From positions 496,001 through 560,000 of the forward strand of contig NZ_AQXR01000011.1 of the NCBI RefSeq assembly GCF_000376885.1: a DNA stretch of 64,000 bases, in the 5' to 3' direction. The position numbers were made by a program, and so were the translations under genes. This document shows, one piece after another, positions 34,762 to 44,260 of the stretch; positions within the stretch are counted from its first letter, which is position 1, and every line of letters starts with the position of its first letter. The stretch is from Alloscardovia criceti DSM 17774 (GTDB taxonomy: Bacteria; Actinomycetota; Actinomycetes; Actinomycetales; Bifidobacteriaceae). The notes under the pieces were generated by a model. That model was not told where the DNA came from. It worked only from the letters and a program-made list of their open reading frames with translations, and made no database searches.

Positions 34762-35691
34762 TTACGCGTAGCGAATTCGTGGATCGAGAACTGCGTAGAG
34801 CATATCAACAAGCAGGTTGCACACTACGAAGATCAAAACGAGAACGGTAACTACTGAAACTACGAGGTTCGATTCACCCTGCAAAATAGCCTTGTATAGG
34901 GTATTACCAATACCGTTAATGTTGAAGATTCGCTCGGAAATCATTGCGCCACCCATCAAAGCACCCAAATCGGCACCCAAGTATGTGACCACTGGGATAA
35001 GGGAATTGCGCAAAATGTGATTCATAATTACTTTGCGATTGCTCAGGCCCTTTGCTCGAGCAGTGCGCACATAGTCTAATGTTCGATTTGATGCGACTTC
35101 CGTACGTGTCAGGCGGATAATATAAGCCATCGATGCGGAGCCCAGAACCATAGCAGGCATTAACAAATCAATGAAACCTGGGTTAGCTCCAGCTGTTACA
35201 GGAAGAATTCGCCACTTGACACCCAAGAAATACTGCATCAAAAAGCCGGTTACGAAGGTTGGAACAGAGATAAGAAGAAGCGAAACAATCAAAATAACGG
35301 AATCGTACCACTTGCCTTTTTTCAGACCGGAAATAACACCGAACACAACACCGAAGATTGCTTCAAACACGAATGCCATCAAACCGAGCTTGATGGTCAC
35401 GGGGAATGCCTGAGCCATAACTTCGATGACAGGACGGTTACCACGCAAGGTATTTCCGAAATCCAGCGTTAATGCATTCTTCAAGAAATACAGGTATTGA
35501 ACAAAAAATGGTTGGTCGAGGTGATACTCGGCGCGAATCTGGGCTGCGATTGCCTCATTTACTGGTTTGTCGCCGAACATTGCTACCACAGGATCACCTG
35601 GAAGAGCGAATACCAATGCGTAAATCAGCAAGGTGGTACCCAGCACAACTGGAATCATCTGTAGCACACGGCGTAGAAAGTACTTCCACAT
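34762..35691 (-). CDS. oppB: Oligopeptide ABC transporter permease OppB
   Basis: The 309-residue permease begins MWKYFLRRVLQMIPVVLGTTLLIYALVFALPGDPV in family style and has six membrane segments; the EAA-type coupling loop reads YVRTARAKGLSNRKVIMNHILRN. AAGGAGAAAAA precedes ATG 35691, ruling out the upstream ATG at 35724. It is the first permease gene after the oppA-oppB intergenic hairpin. Confidence 0.93.
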   Translation of the reverse strand: MWKYFLRRVLQMIPVVLGTTLLIYALVFALPGDPVVAMFGDKPVNEAIAAQIRAEYHLDQPFFVQYLYFLKNALTLDFGNTLRGNRPVIEVMAQAFPVTIKLGLMAFVFEAIFGVVFGVISGLKKGKWYDSVILIVSLLLISVPTFVTGFLMQYFLGVKWRILPVTAGANPGFIDLLMPAMVLGSASMAYIIRLTRTEVASNRTLDYVRTARAKGLSNRKVIMNHILRNSLIPVVTYLGADLGALMGGAMISERIFNINGIGNTLYKAILQGESNLVVSVVTVLVLIFVVCNLLVDMLYAVLDPRIRYA

Positions 35692-35808
35692 ATCTTTTTC
35701 TCCTTGTGCTTTCCCTTCATTCACGAACTTTAAGCTATACTACACCAGCGGGCGCACACAACTTTTACAAACTAAGTCTGACGGGATTTGAGTTATATTA
35801 CCATGAAA

Positions 35809-35842
35809 GGTGCTCATTTCGGGCTGACCCGAAATGAGCACC
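35809..35842 (-). terminator. Strong hairpin between oppA and oppB
   Basis: A perfect 15-bp stem (35809-35823 with 35828-35842) with a 4-nt loop follows the oppA stop by 36 nt. On the minus strand only three U residues follow, so it may be a partial terminator or a 3' stabiliser that gives more binding protein than permease mRNA. The remaining 117 nt before oppB may hold a second promoter. Confidence 0.7.
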
Positions 35843-35877
35843 ACTAAAATTATCTACAAGAAAACTTTGAGAGCCTC

Positions 35878-37521
35878 TTACTTAGTAAGATCGCGGTAGC
35901 TTGGCAAAGAGTTCCACTTAATAGTGAAGCCATTGACGCCCTGAGCGGTCACACCAGTGTTGTTCTTGTAGTAGATAGGGATTGCAGGAAGATCCTGAAG
36001 CAGAATTTCTTCTGCCTGCTGGTAGATCTTGTTCGCATCTTCTGTGCTTGCAGCAGCTGCTGCCTTGTCGAGAAGTGCATCAAAGTCTGGATTCTTGTAA
36101 TCACCATCGTTTGCACCATTACCATCTGCAGCTGCAGAGCTGTAGAGTGGCTTGAGGTAGTTTTCAGCAGATGGGTAATCCGGCATCCAGCCTGCACGGA
36201 ATGCAGTCTTCAAAGAACGGTTGTTAATTTCCTGACGAAGCTGCTGGAAGGTTGCGATTGGCGCAGCAACTGCATCGATGCCCAAAGCATTCTTGATGGA
36301 GTTAGCCAATGCATCGAAGAGATCCTTGTTTCCACCATCAGCATTGTATGTCATAGTGAAGGTAGCATTACCCCAGTCGCTAATAGCGTTCGCCTGATCC
36401 CAGAGCTGCTTAGCAGCATCTGCGTCATACTTCAAAACTTCATTACCGGTGAGGTTTTCAGAGTAGCCTGCAATCTTTGGAGTGACATAGTCTACAGCTG
36501 GTGTACCCACACCACCAAGTACCTTCTCTACAATCTGCTCACGGTTGATAGCGCGAGAGATAGCTGCACGGCGCAAACGACCTTCTTCGTTCATACCGAA
36601 GTGGTCCAAAGCGGATGGGATGAGCAAGGTGTTGATGCTTGCGCCAGGCTTGTTGTATGCCTGTACAGAAGAATCCGACTCGAAAGTCGTAGCAGCAGAA
36701 GATGGGATACCATCCATCACGTCAAGGTTACCAGCCTGGACATCTGCATAAGCAGTATCCATATCGGTGTAAATCTTGAACTCAATGCCACCATTCTTCG
36801 CTGGGAAGTTACCCTTGTAGTCATCGTTCTTTTCCAAAGAGATGGACTGGTTGTGAGTCCAAGACTTGAACTTGTAAGAACCGTTACCAACTGGGTTCTG
36901 ACCGAATGCATCTGGATCAGAGTAGTAGGATTCTGGCAATGGGTAGAATGCAGAATAGCCGACCTGGATTGGGAATGTAGAGGTAGAGCTGTTCAGTTCT
37001 ACAGAGAAGTGTGTGTCATCGGTTACAGTCAAGCCGGAGAGCTGAGCATCGCTAGCGGTGCCATCAGCCTGAAGCTCGTCATAACCCTTGATGATGTTGA
37101 ACCAAGAATTATTCAGCTGAGAATTGGCAGCTACTGCAGCATAGCTCCAAGCCTTAGTGAAGGATTCAGAGGTTACCTTAGTACCATCGGTGAAGGTCCA
37201 GCCATCGTTGAGCTCAATGTCAAACTTGGTATTGTCGTCATTTGGAGTGATGGACTTTGCCACTTCGTTCTTAGCATTACCATCATTATCAAAGCCTACA
37301 AGACCTGCAAAGAGCAAATCAACTACGCGGCCACCGCTGTTTTCATTGGTATTTGCTGGGATAAGTGCGTTTTCTGGCTCGGTGCCAAAAGCGGTAATAA
37401 CTGCGTCAGTAGAAGCAGAGCTAGATGAAGAGCTGCTGCTGCTCGATGCGCCGCAAGCTCCCAAAGCCATTACTGCTGCTGCAACTGCTGCAGTAATTAA
37501 AGTGATCTTAGATTTCTTCAT
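35878..37521 (-). CDS. oppA: Oligopeptide-binding lipoprotein OppA
   Basis: The 547-residue extracellular lipoprotein delivers peptides to OppBC. It has a signal peptide with lipobox LGAC (Cys23), a serine-run linker, and the SBP family 5 features ENALIPANTNENSGGRVVDLLFAGLV, WTFTDGTKVTSESF and NPVGNGSYKFKSWTHNQSI. Two closely spaced ATG codons exist at 37527 and 37521; AAAGAG is placed for 37521. Codon use is strongly biased, as expected for a highly expressed gene. Confidence 0.94.
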   Translation of the reverse strand: MKKSKITLITAAVAAAVMALGACGASSSSSSSSSSASTDAVITAFGTEPENALIPANTNENSGGRVVDLLFAGLVGFDNDGNAKNEVAKSITPNDDNTKFDIELNDGWTFTDGTKVTSESFTKAWSYAAVAANSQLNNSWFNIIKGYDELQADGTASDAQLSGLTVTDDTHFSVELNSSTSTFPIQVGYSAFYPLPESYYSDPDAFGQNPVGNGSYKFKSWTHNQSISLEKNDDYKGNFPAKNGGIEFKIYTDMDTAYADVQAGNLDVMDGIPSSAATTFESDSSVQAYNKPGASINTLLIPSALDHFGMNEEGRLRRAAISRAINREQIVEKVLGGVGTPAVDYVTPKIAGYSENLTGNEVLKYDADAAKQLWDQANAISDWGNATFTMTYNADGGNKDLFDALANSIKNALGIDAVAAPIATFQQLRQEINNRSLKTAFRAGWMPDYPSAENYLKPLYSSAAADGNGANDGDYKNPDFDALLDKAAAAASTEDANKIYQQAEEILLQDLPAIPIYYKNNTGVTAQGVNGFTIKWNSLPSYRDLTK

Positions 37522-37654
37522 GATCATCTCTTTCTTTTATTCTCCCCCTTAGCAAGGGAATTATGCACAAAAGTACAGTCATACGATTGCGTCTTTTGAA
37601 CGTATCGTTTACGTTATCAGACAATTGTTACTTTTAAGAGTCAATTGCCTACCT

Positions 37655-37697
37655 TCATGTATAAAACAGTATATATTTATGCATGGTCATGTATAAA
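37655..37697. repeat. Direct repeats upstream of oppA
   Basis: TCATGTATAAA occurs at 37655-37665 and again at 37687-37697, 32 bp apart (three helical turns), in the 250-bp AT-rich region between xerC and oppA. CAATTG pairs at 37622-37627 and 37642-37647 lie next to them. They could be sites for a regulator of opp transcription. Confidence 0.4.
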
Positions 37698-37772
37698 GAA
37701 TCGCATAAATACTGCAATTTCAACGATTTAGAAAATGTATACATTTTTTCACAGTTGTGTCACATTTTGGAA

Positions 37773-38768
37773 TTACGCGCGAGGAAAGGCTTGTTTATAC
37801 GATTGTTTCAGCTTTTCCATAGAAACATGGGTATATCTCTGGGTGGTACTCAGGGATGCGTGCCCCAGTAATTCCTGCACTTCGCGCAAATCCGCCCCAC
37901 CATCGAGCATATGTGTCGCAGCGCTGTGACGCAGCGCATGCGGTGCTACGTCCGGCACACCCGCGGCTTGAGCCCTTTGATGGACAAGATCGCGTACTTG
38001 ACGTTGATTCATCCGATGTCCCTGCACACCCAAAAAGAGCGCAGCTGAGCCCTCATCTCCATCCTCGATATGCACACCCGCATGATGGAGCAGTTGTGCT
38101 CTGCCCTGCTCCATCCATATCTCCAACGCATGCGCTGCAGGCAGACCGAATGGCACCATGCGTTGCTTATTTCCTTTACCCGTTACCTTGAGTAACCGCT
38201 CAGACATCATCACATCATTACAATCCAAGGAGACCAGCTCCGCTACACGTATGCCCGTGGCATACAACAACTCCATAATGGCGTTGTCACGCAGGGCTAC
38301 TGCCCCATTGCCCTCCTGGCTTTCCTGCTGAGTTTGAGTTTCGACGATAGCTTGGGCCTGTTTTTTATTGAGAATTTCCGGTAAACGCGAGGCCTGCTTG
38401 GGCGTTACCAAGCGTGCTGCTGGATTCTGCGATGCATAACCGTGCTCATGCGCAAAAGCGAAGAAACCTCGGATGGATACGATTTTGCGTGCCATACTTG
38501 CCGGTGCCATGCCCATGTGCCGCTCGTGCGCAATCCACGATCTTAGTTCATCGATGGTGATGGCATCCAACGTACGAATTCCGCGCAAATACATCAGATG
38601 GAGCGTGCGTGCAGTATCTGAAATATAAGATTTAACCGTTAACGATCTCAAACCCTTGTTGGACTCCAAATACTCGCGGTACGCTTCTACACTTTCCTTC
38701 ATTTGCGCACTCATGCTCAGCTCATCCATTGCTGAACTTTCGGATGCGTGTCTTTTTCTCTGTGCCAT
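37773..38768 (-). CDS. xerC: Tyrosine recombinase XerC
   Basis: The 331-residue recombinase resolves chromosome dimers at dif together with XerD. The N-terminal SAM-like DNA-binding domain is followed by the catalytic domain with Arg in ATGIRVAELVSLD, HALRHSAATHMLDGG, and LGHASLSTTQRYTHVS with the Tyr nucleophile. An insertion-like stretch (ETQTQQESQEGNGAVAL) precedes the first Arg. The partner XerD is encoded at 53.1-54.0 kb. Confidence 0.92.
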   Translation of the reverse strand: MAQRKRHASESSAMDELSMSAQMKESVEAYREYLESNKGLRSLTVKSYISDTARTLHLMYLRGIRTLDAITIDELRSWIAHERHMGMAPASMARKIVSIRGFFAFAHEHGYASQNPAARLVTPKQASRLPEILNKKQAQAIVETQTQQESQEGNGAVALRDNAIMELLYATGIRVAELVSLDCNDVMMSERLLKVTGKGNKQRMVPFGLPAAHALEIWMEQGRAQLLHHAGVHIEDGDEGSAALFLGVQGHRMNQRQVRDLVHQRAQAAGVPDVAPHALRHSAATHMLDGGADLREVQELLGHASLSTTQRYTHVSMEKLKQSYKQAFPRA

Positions 38769-38896
38769 ATATGCCTACAACTTCCCGATACACCGCCTCA
38801 GCGGTATGCGCGGCAATTATACTGTTTCTATTGTAGGAAAAACTACACGAAGCATACCCTCAGTTTGCCATCGCCTGTATGTCTTAGAATATGTGC

Positions 38897-39163
38897 ATGC
38901 TTACTGTCGAAATGCTGTCTAAAATTCCCCACCACGCACGCCTTGTTATTCGCTGCTTCGATGGCGTGGACGCATACAGCGGACGCATGCAATTTCGAGA
39001 TTATATAGGGCACATCGCCGCATATGACGACACACATATCTCATTTCTACGCGACGCCACAGCAAACGGATTGCGTCCGGAAGAAATGGTCAGCATTCCG
39101 CTTGACGCAGTAGCCCGCATCAAGCCCATACCCGAGCGACCGGTTATGTCACCTCACAATTAG
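38897..39163 (+). CDS. DUF6725-like small protein
   Basis: The 88-residue protein reads LVIRCFDGVDAYSGRMQFRDYIGHIAAYDD, RDATANGLRPEEMVSIPLDAV and RIKPIPERP in order, a pattern I associate with a bifidobacterial family (DUF6725; from memory). Function is unknown. No ribosome-binding site is seen; TAGAAT ends 7 nt before ATG 38897, so the mRNA may be leaderless. ATG 38891 is an alternative. Its stop overlaps the tyrA stop region by 4 bp on the opposite strand. Confidence 0.65.
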   Translation: MLTVEMLSKIPHHARLVIRCFDGVDAYSGRMQFRDYIGHIAAYDDTHISFLRDATANGLRPEEMVSIPLDAVARIKPIPERPVMSPHN

Positions 39164-40170
39164 TTGTCACGCAAATGCGCAAAATGGCGCACATCAGCCT
39201 CGATAGCATCGATATACTCCACTCTTCCGCCCTTACGTGAAGCTTGGAGAAGTTGCTCTTTCCATTCGTCACCAGATGATGAGAATTTAATATTGTATAC
39301 GCCTTCCGGTACGCCGTTATTGAGCTGAGCGCGAACCTTGCGATACGGATCGGCAGATAAGAAGAATTGACGTAAGCGCTCGCTATCTTCCTCTTCATCC
39401 GATTCCAGCAAATCAGCCACAGCATCGAGCCGGACAGACAAATTGCGTAAAAGCTGCGCCACATTATCCGGATTTTCGTCCACCATAGCTTGAGTTCTAT
39501 CCGGCGTCGTCAAAGCCACACGCGTCATATCTCTCCATGAGCCGGCTGCCAAAGCCAATGCGATATTGGACTGTGGATTATCCACTAATTGAGCAGCCAA
39601 TGCGGTGGAAACGACATGGGGCATGTGCGAAATTTGCGCTGTGGCTTTGTCGTGTTCCTCAGCATTTGTCACGATGAAACGGTTCTTGACACCCTCACAA
39701 ATCATGCGCCCTACGGTGACGAAGCGTTCAAAATCCGTGTCGGATTCCACGGTCAGCGCCCACGTGGCATGTTGAAATAATTGAGCATCGGCGGCATCAA
39801 AGCCTGCCAATTCATTGCCCGCCATGGGATGTGCTCCCACAAAGGCTTGGCGTAGCCCATGCTTGCTCACAGTTGCAAGCACTTCACGCTTGACGCTCCC
39901 CACGTCGGTCAGCGTAGTGCGAGGGCTGAGTTTGCCGACCAGCGTGGCAATAATAGAATCCATAGCTTTAAGCGGTGTGCACAGGACGAGCACATCGGCT
40001 TCGGAGCTGGCAAGTTCGTCCAGTGTTTTTACACAATGAATGCCTGCCTTGCGCGCCTGCTCATAAGCGGCTGAGCGATGATTCCATGCGATGACCTCGT
40101 TCCCCGACTGCACCAGCGCCAGCGCAAGAGAGCCACCAATGAGACCCAAACCTGCAATGGCTACTTTCAT
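39160..40170 (-). CDS. tyrA: Prephenate dehydrogenase
   Basis: The 336-residue enzyme oxidises prephenate to 4-hydroxyphenylpyruvate in tyrosine synthesis. The N-terminal Rossmann motif AIAGLGLIGGSLALALVQ binds NAD(P), followed by VLVLCTPLKAMD, LTDVGSVKREV, VGAHPMAGNELAG and the helical prephenate domain (ISHMPHVVSTALA, SWRDMTRVA). ATG 40170 overlaps the pheA stop by 4 nt, with GAGGAGGA upstream, so the open frame to 40281 is not used. It is the last gene of a pheA-tyrA unit. Confidence 0.93.
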   Translation of the reverse strand: MKVAIAGLGLIGGSLALALVQSGNEVIAWNHRSAAYEQARKAGIHCVKTLDELASSEADVLVLCTPLKAMDSIIATLVGKLSPRTTLTDVGSVKREVLATVSKHGLRQAFVGAHPMAGNELAGFDAADAQLFQHATWALTVESDTDFERFVTVGRMICEGVKNRFIVTNAEEHDKATAQISHMPHVVSTALAAQLVDNPQSNIALALAAGSWRDMTRVALTTPDRTQAMVDENPDNVAQLLRNLSVRLDAVADLLESDEEEDSERLRQFFLSADPYRKVRAQLNNGVPEGVYNIKFSSSGDEWKEQLLQASRKGGRVEYIDAIEADVRHFAHLRDN

Positions 40171-41099
40171 TTTTTGTCCTCCTCTAACATGGGATTGAGG
40201 CCGAGATGTGGCAAATTCCATTGCGTCGCTGGAATTTGAACCGTATTGCGTTGTGGATACACGGCGAGAATTTTCAGCCAATCGTTATGATCTTGAATTT
40301 CTTGGAGCACACGCTGAGCCTGAGAATCCCACGGTGCTGCGTCTAGGGTAATAATAAAGCTGTACGTGCCATCTACGGCCTTGATAGGTCGAGAAATAAG
40401 ACTCGTCATATTGATGCCGTTATCTCTGAAGACATCCAACAAATCCGCGATAACTCCAGGGCCCGTAGACAGCGGGATAACCGTAATGATGCTTTCACAG
40501 GCTACATGCGCATTTTTCCATGCTGTGCACGCATCCACCGCATAACCCCGAGGCGCTAACACAAGAAAATCCGTATGCGCACCCGTGAAGTCCTGCACAG
40601 ACCGGGCGAAAGTGTTCAGACCAAACAACTCCCCACTATGACGGGGGGCTAATCCCACTTGATGAGGCTGCAAGCTTTCTAAGGCCGCAGAATTGGAAGA
40701 TGCTGAGACTGCACGCAGCCCATTGCGCTCCATAAACTGCATGCATTGCGCAAGACCGTGAGGATGAGCCGTAACCTCCGTGAGTTCTCCATGATCTGCT
40801 CGCACAAAAGCATCAAACTCCACATCAATGCTGTGTCGAAACACGGCTGCCACATTGTGTGCATCTATAAGTCGATCCAGATTTACAGCGACGTAGCCTT
40901 CAACGTTATTTTCCCACGCTACGATGCCACAACCCTCACCCTCTTCAACATGCTCAAAAATCTCCTGCTCGCGCGCACAGGATTGAAGTTCGAACTGTTG
41001 ACCGGCTAAGGAGGCTACCTGCGTAGGAATTATGTGGGCAACGTCTTGAGCCGCCTGAAATGTAAAAGAACCCTGAGGTCCGAGATAGTACAGCTTCAC
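40167..41099 (-). CDS. pheA: Prephenate dehydratase
   Basis: The 310-residue protein makes phenylpyruvate from prephenate for phenylalanine synthesis. It has YYLGPQGSFTFQAA at the start, a catalytic domain to about residue 185, and an ACT regulatory domain with GINMTSLISRPIKAVDGTYSFIITLD. Two usual motifs deviate: ENNVEG (63-68) for ENS-xx-G and HTDF (175-178) where TRF is typical. The start is GTG 41099, sharing one base with the TAG stop of the upstream membrane protein gene. No fused chorismate mutase is present. Confidence 0.88.
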   Translation of the reverse strand: MKLYYLGPQGSFTFQAAQDVAHIIPTQVASLAGQQFELQSCAREQEIFEHVEEGEGCGIVAWENNVEGYVAVNLDRLIDAHNVAAVFRHSIDVEFDAFVRADHGELTEVTAHPHGLAQCMQFMERNGLRAVSASSNSAALESLQPHQVGLAPRHSGELFGLNTFARSVQDFTGAHTDFLVLAPRGYAVDACTAWKNAHVACESIITVIPLSTGPGVIADLLDVFRDNGINMTSLISRPIKAVDGTYSFIITLDAAPWDSQAQRVLQEIQDHNDWLKILAVYPQRNTVQIPATQWNLPHLGLNPMLEEDKK

Positions 41100-41575
41100 T
41101 ATGCCCTCGCACTTTCACTGGCATGATCTCCGAATTTTTCCACCCACTCGCGCGGCAGAAACATCACTAGGAGTTGCACAAGAATAATGCCATAGAGCCA
41201 GAAAAGAGATGCATGCTGCGACCAAAATGTGACGAGTGCCTTTCCGCCCATAGCCACAACCGTGCTCGTGGTCGTGCTCGATAGTGCCATAGCCCACACG
41301 ACAACTGCGGATACGAGAGCATGCACAAATTCATGCCAGAGCGTAGCACGCGCCTCGACTCGCGCTCCCGCCAGAAAACAGGACAGTCCTACGAGCATCA
41401 GCGCAAGAATGAGACCATAGGGAATATTGTAAGCGGCACCCAAGCGGTATGAAAAAGTGCCTACAAGAGCTACTACTGATGCCGAAAGGAGCGTAAAAAT
41501 CCAAGAACCTATAGTAGAGGGTTTTTGAGGCACTGTGCTATCCAAACTGTGAAATGTATTGACTCTCAACACCAT
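41099..41575 (-). CDS. Small membrane protein, unknown
   Basis: The 158-residue protein has four likely membrane segments (about 25-42, 53-70, 85-100 and 122-140) and a polar C-terminus ending GDHASESARA. I do not recognise it; it occupies the place before pheA and overlaps its GTG start by one base. No ribosome-binding site precedes ATG 41575, which lies within the loop of a hairpin. GTG 41533 with GGATAG upstream is a plausible alternative start. Confidence 0.65.
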   Translation of the reverse strand: MVLRVNTFHSLDSTVPQKPSTIGSWIFTLLSASVVALVGTFSYRLGAAYNIPYGLILALMLVGLSCFLAGARVEARATLWHEFVHALVSAVVVWAMALSSTTTSTVVAMGGKALVTFWSQHASLFWLYGIILVQLLVMFLPREWVEKFGDHASESARA

Positions 41576-41598
41576 TCTAATGCGCGTTGAGAGTCAAT
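41558..41598 (-). promoter_or_regulatory. Hairpin across the start of the membrane protein gene, downstream of typA
   Basis: A perfect 13-bp stem (41558-41570 with 41586-41598, arm ATTGACTCTCAAC) encloses a 15-nt loop that holds the ATG at 41575. It is 53 nt after the typA stop and has no U-run. It may terminate typA weakly or hide the downstream start. Confidence 0.55.
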
Positions 41599-41614
41599 TG
41601 ATAAAACGCCTATA

Positions 41615-41663
41615 TTTTTGACGTTTTAGTTCCTGTTATTTTTTTTGACGTTTAGTTGCCCTG
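41615..41663 (-). repeat. Tandem duplication at the typA 3' end
   Basis: The sequence TTTTTGACGTTTAGTTG with CCCTG (41642-41663), which includes the typA stop, is repeated almost exactly at 41615-41635 as TTTTTGACGTTTTAGTT with CCTG. It looks like a local duplication of the last typA codons, stop and A-rich trailer. Confidence 0.6.
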
Positions 41664-43577
41664 CTTGGACTGACGACGCTGCTGAGCATGCCACTTGTAC
41701 CATGCATCACGGCTCAAAATAATCTTGCGCACGCGGATGGATTCAGGGGTTACTTCAACGCATTCGTCATCATTTGCGAAGTCCAAAGACTCTTCCAAAC
41801 TCATCTGAATTGGTGGCGTCAAGGTTTCGAGTACATCTGCCGTGGCCGAACGCATATTGGTCATATGCTTTTCCAGTGTAATGTTGATATCCAAATCGCC
41901 TGGCTTACCCGTTACGCCCACAACCTGGCCTTCATAGACAGGAGACTGTGGTTGCACGAAGAAGTTTCCACGAGCCTGTAGCTTCTGCATAGCGTATGGG
42001 CTAGCCTTACCCTGACGGTCTGCCACCATGGAACCGTTCTGACGTACGACAATCTCGCCAGCCCAGTCATCGTACCCTGCAGAAATAGAAGATGCGATGC
42101 CGGTGCCGCGCGTGCTAGACAACAACTGAGTTCTGAAACCAATCAAACCACGGCTTGGCACGGTAAACTCCATACGTACCCAACCGGAACCATGATTGGT
42201 CATGGAATCCATACGACCCTTGCGGGCTGCCATAAGCTGGGTTACAGCACCCATATACTCTTCTGGCACATCAATGGTGGAATGCTCGAACGGCTCCTTT
42301 ACCTTGCCGTCGACCGTACGGGTGACAACCTGAGGACGACCCACAGTCAATTCGAAGCCTTCGCGGCGCATTTCTTCTGCCAGCACGGCCAAAGCTAACT
42401 CACCACGACCACGGACTTCCCACACATCTGGACGATTCGTGTCATGCACCTGAATGGACACGTTACCGATAAGTTCCTTATCCAAACGATCCTTCAGCAT
42501 ACGTGCAGTCAGCTTGTGGTCCTTGCCTTCAGTACCAGCCAATGGAGAATCATTCGTACCGAAAGTCATGGAAATTGCTGGCTCATCGACGTGAATCAAT
42601 GGCAAAGGCAACGGATTATTTGGATCGACGATGGTTTCACCAATCATGATGTCATCCACACCCGCAATTGCCACGATGTCGCCAGGACCTGCAGTTTCGG
42701 CTGGAACGCGATCCAGGCCTTCTGTGCGCAAGATTTCGGTCAACTTGAAGTTCACAATCTTGCCGTCGTTACGCGACAGGCCGTACTGCTTGCCCTTGAC
42801 GAGCTCGCCGGAGTAAATACGTACCAAACCCAAACGGCCCAAGTAATCCGATGCGTCAATATTGGTGACGTGAGCCTGCAAAGGAGCATTCTCGTCATAC
42901 TCCGGAGCTGGGATGTTCTTCACAATCATTTCGAAGAGTGGCTCAAGATTGTCATTGTCTGGCACATCGCCATCTGCAGGCTGATTGACGGAAGCACGGC
43001 CCGCCTTCGCAGCACAGTAAATAACGGGCAAATCCAGCAAAGCATCCAAATCGAGATCCACGCCTTCCTCTACCACGTCCTGTGCCAAACCTAGCAGCAA
43101 ATCCGTGGCTTCGGACACGACCTCGTCGATACGCGCATCTGGACGGTCGGTCTTATTAATGGCCAGAATCACAGGAAGCTTAGCTTCCAAGGCCTTGCGC
43201 AGCACGAAGCGCGTTTGTGGCAGTGGGCCTTCCGAAGCATCCACGAGCAGAACCACACCATCCACCATGGAAATACCGCGTTCTACTTCACCACCAAAGT
43301 CCGCGTGGCCTGGGGTGTCCACCACATTGATGACGATACCTTCGTGCTCACCAAGCTCCACAGCTGCTGGTCCGTGATAATGGATAGCCGTATTCTTGGC
43401 AAGGATAGTAATACCCTTTTCACGCTCAATATCGCCAGAGTCCATCACACGGTCTGGAACTTCTTCACGCTCAGAGAAAACATTGGATTGCTGAAGCATG
43501 GCATTTACCAAAGTGGTCTTACCGTGATCAACGTGCGCGACAATAGCTACATTACGAATATTTGAGCGGATTGCCAT
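41652..43577 (-). CDS. typA: Translational GTPase TypA/BipA
   Basis: The 641-residue ribosome-associated GTPase acts in 50S assembly and stress adaptation. The G1 motif is [13 protein letters not shown]3 [15 protein letters not shown]4 NKTDRPDAR, followed by EF-Tu domain 2, EF-G domains III and V ([23 protein letters not shown]) and the C-terminal TypA-specific domain ending [14 protein letters not shown]. Length is normal. It begins a minus-strand run toward pheA-tyrA. Confidence 0.97.
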   Translation of the reverse strand: MAIRSNIRNVAIVAHVDHGKTTLVNAMLQQSNVFSEREEVPDRVMDSGDIEREKGITILAKNTAIHYHGPAAVELGEHEGIVINVVDTPGHADFGGEVERGISMVDGVVLLVDASEGPLPQTRFVLRKALEAKLPVILAINKTDRPDARIDEVVSEATDLLLGLAQDVVEEGVDLDLDALLDLPVIYCAAKAGRASVNQPADGDVPDNDNLEPLFEMIVKNIPAPEYDENAPLQAHVTNIDASDYLGRLGLVRIYSGELVKGKQYGLSRNDGKIVNFKLTEILRTEGLDRVPAETAGPGDIVAIAGVDDIMIGETIVDPNNPLPLPLIHVDEPAISMTFGTNDSPLAGTEGKDHKLTARMLKDRLDKELIGNVSIQVHDTNRPDVWEVRGRGELALAVLAEEMRREGFELTVGRPQVVTRTVDGKVKEPFEHSTIDVPEEYMGAVTQLMAARKGRMDSMTNHGSGWVRMEFTVPSRGLIGFRTQLLSSTRGTGIASSISAGYDDWAGEIVVRQNGSMVADRQGKASPYAMQKLQARGNFFVQPQSPVYEGQVVGVTGKPGDLDINITLEKHMTNMRSATADVLETLTPPIQMSLEESLDFANDDECVEVTPESIRVRKIILSRDAWYKWHAQQRRQSKQGN

Positions 43578-43681
43578 TCAATACCTCTTTTATTTGATAT
43601 AAAGTTAATCGCTAAAAAGCTAACTATAAATAAACCTTGAGCAAGTTTACGATGTCTTCAAGACACGCCTGACACTGACTA

Positions 43682-44260
43682 TTATAAGTCTTTTTCATCT
43701 GGCACGGAGGACGGCAAAAATGGTGCTAGCAGTGGCAAATGACTCAGTTCCGTCAAACCCATTTTGTCCAAAAACAGCACGGTGGTTTCCAGCAATGCCG
43801 CATGTGTTTCTTCATCCAGACCGTTCTCGCGGATAAGACCGCGGACCATTAAGGATCGAATCACACCATCCGAGCTCACTCCGCGAATGGCGGTAACCTG
43901 CGCACGTGTAATGGGCTGCTTGTAGGCAATAATAGCCAAGGTTTCCAGAGCTGCTTGAGAAAGCCGAGCCGTTTGACCATCCGTAATAAATTGTGCAACC
44001 ACATTTTCATAGGCCTGAGCAGTCATATATTGCCAGCCTTGCGCCGTATGCACCAGTTCAAAGCCTCGGCCTTGCTGGGCATATTCTGCGCTGAGCTCGT
44101 CGATAGCCTGCTCGACGCGTGATTCAGCATCTTGAGCCTCGTCCATATATCCGGTGGCGCTCAAAGCTGCTGCCAATTGTGATACGGTCAAGGCCTGATC
44201 ACTTGCCATAAAAATAGCCTCCAGAGCCGGCTTAATGTCGAGCTTATCGTCAGTACTCAT
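43682..44260 (-). CDS. scpB: Segregation and condensation protein B
   Basis: The 192-residue ScpB is the winged-helix dimer subunit of the SMC condensin. It shows ALEAIFMASDQALTVSQLAAAL, FELVHTAQGWQYMT, LSQAALETLAIIAYKQPITRAQVTAIRGV and GVIRSLMVRGLI, all typical. Its ATG shares one base with the scpA stop (TAATG), showing translational coupling. Confidence 0.96.
   Translation of the reverse strand: MSTDDKLDIKPALEAIFMASDQALTVSQLAAALSATGYMDEAQDAESRVEQAIDELSAEYAQQGRGFELVHTAQGWQYMTAQAYENVVAQFITDGQTARLSQAALETLAIIAYKQPITRAQVTAIRGVSSDGVIRSLMVRGLIRENGLDEETHAALLETTVLFLDKMGLTELSHLPLLAPFLPSSVPDEKDL

Noticed and set aside
37400-37460. Tandem repeat or CRISPR-like array at the oppA 5' end
   Set aside because: The repetition comes from serine codons of the lipoprotein linker; there are no spacers or repeat units.
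42444-43094. Plus-strand open frame of 216 codons inside typA
   Set aside because: Antisense shadow of a highly conserved GTPase gene.
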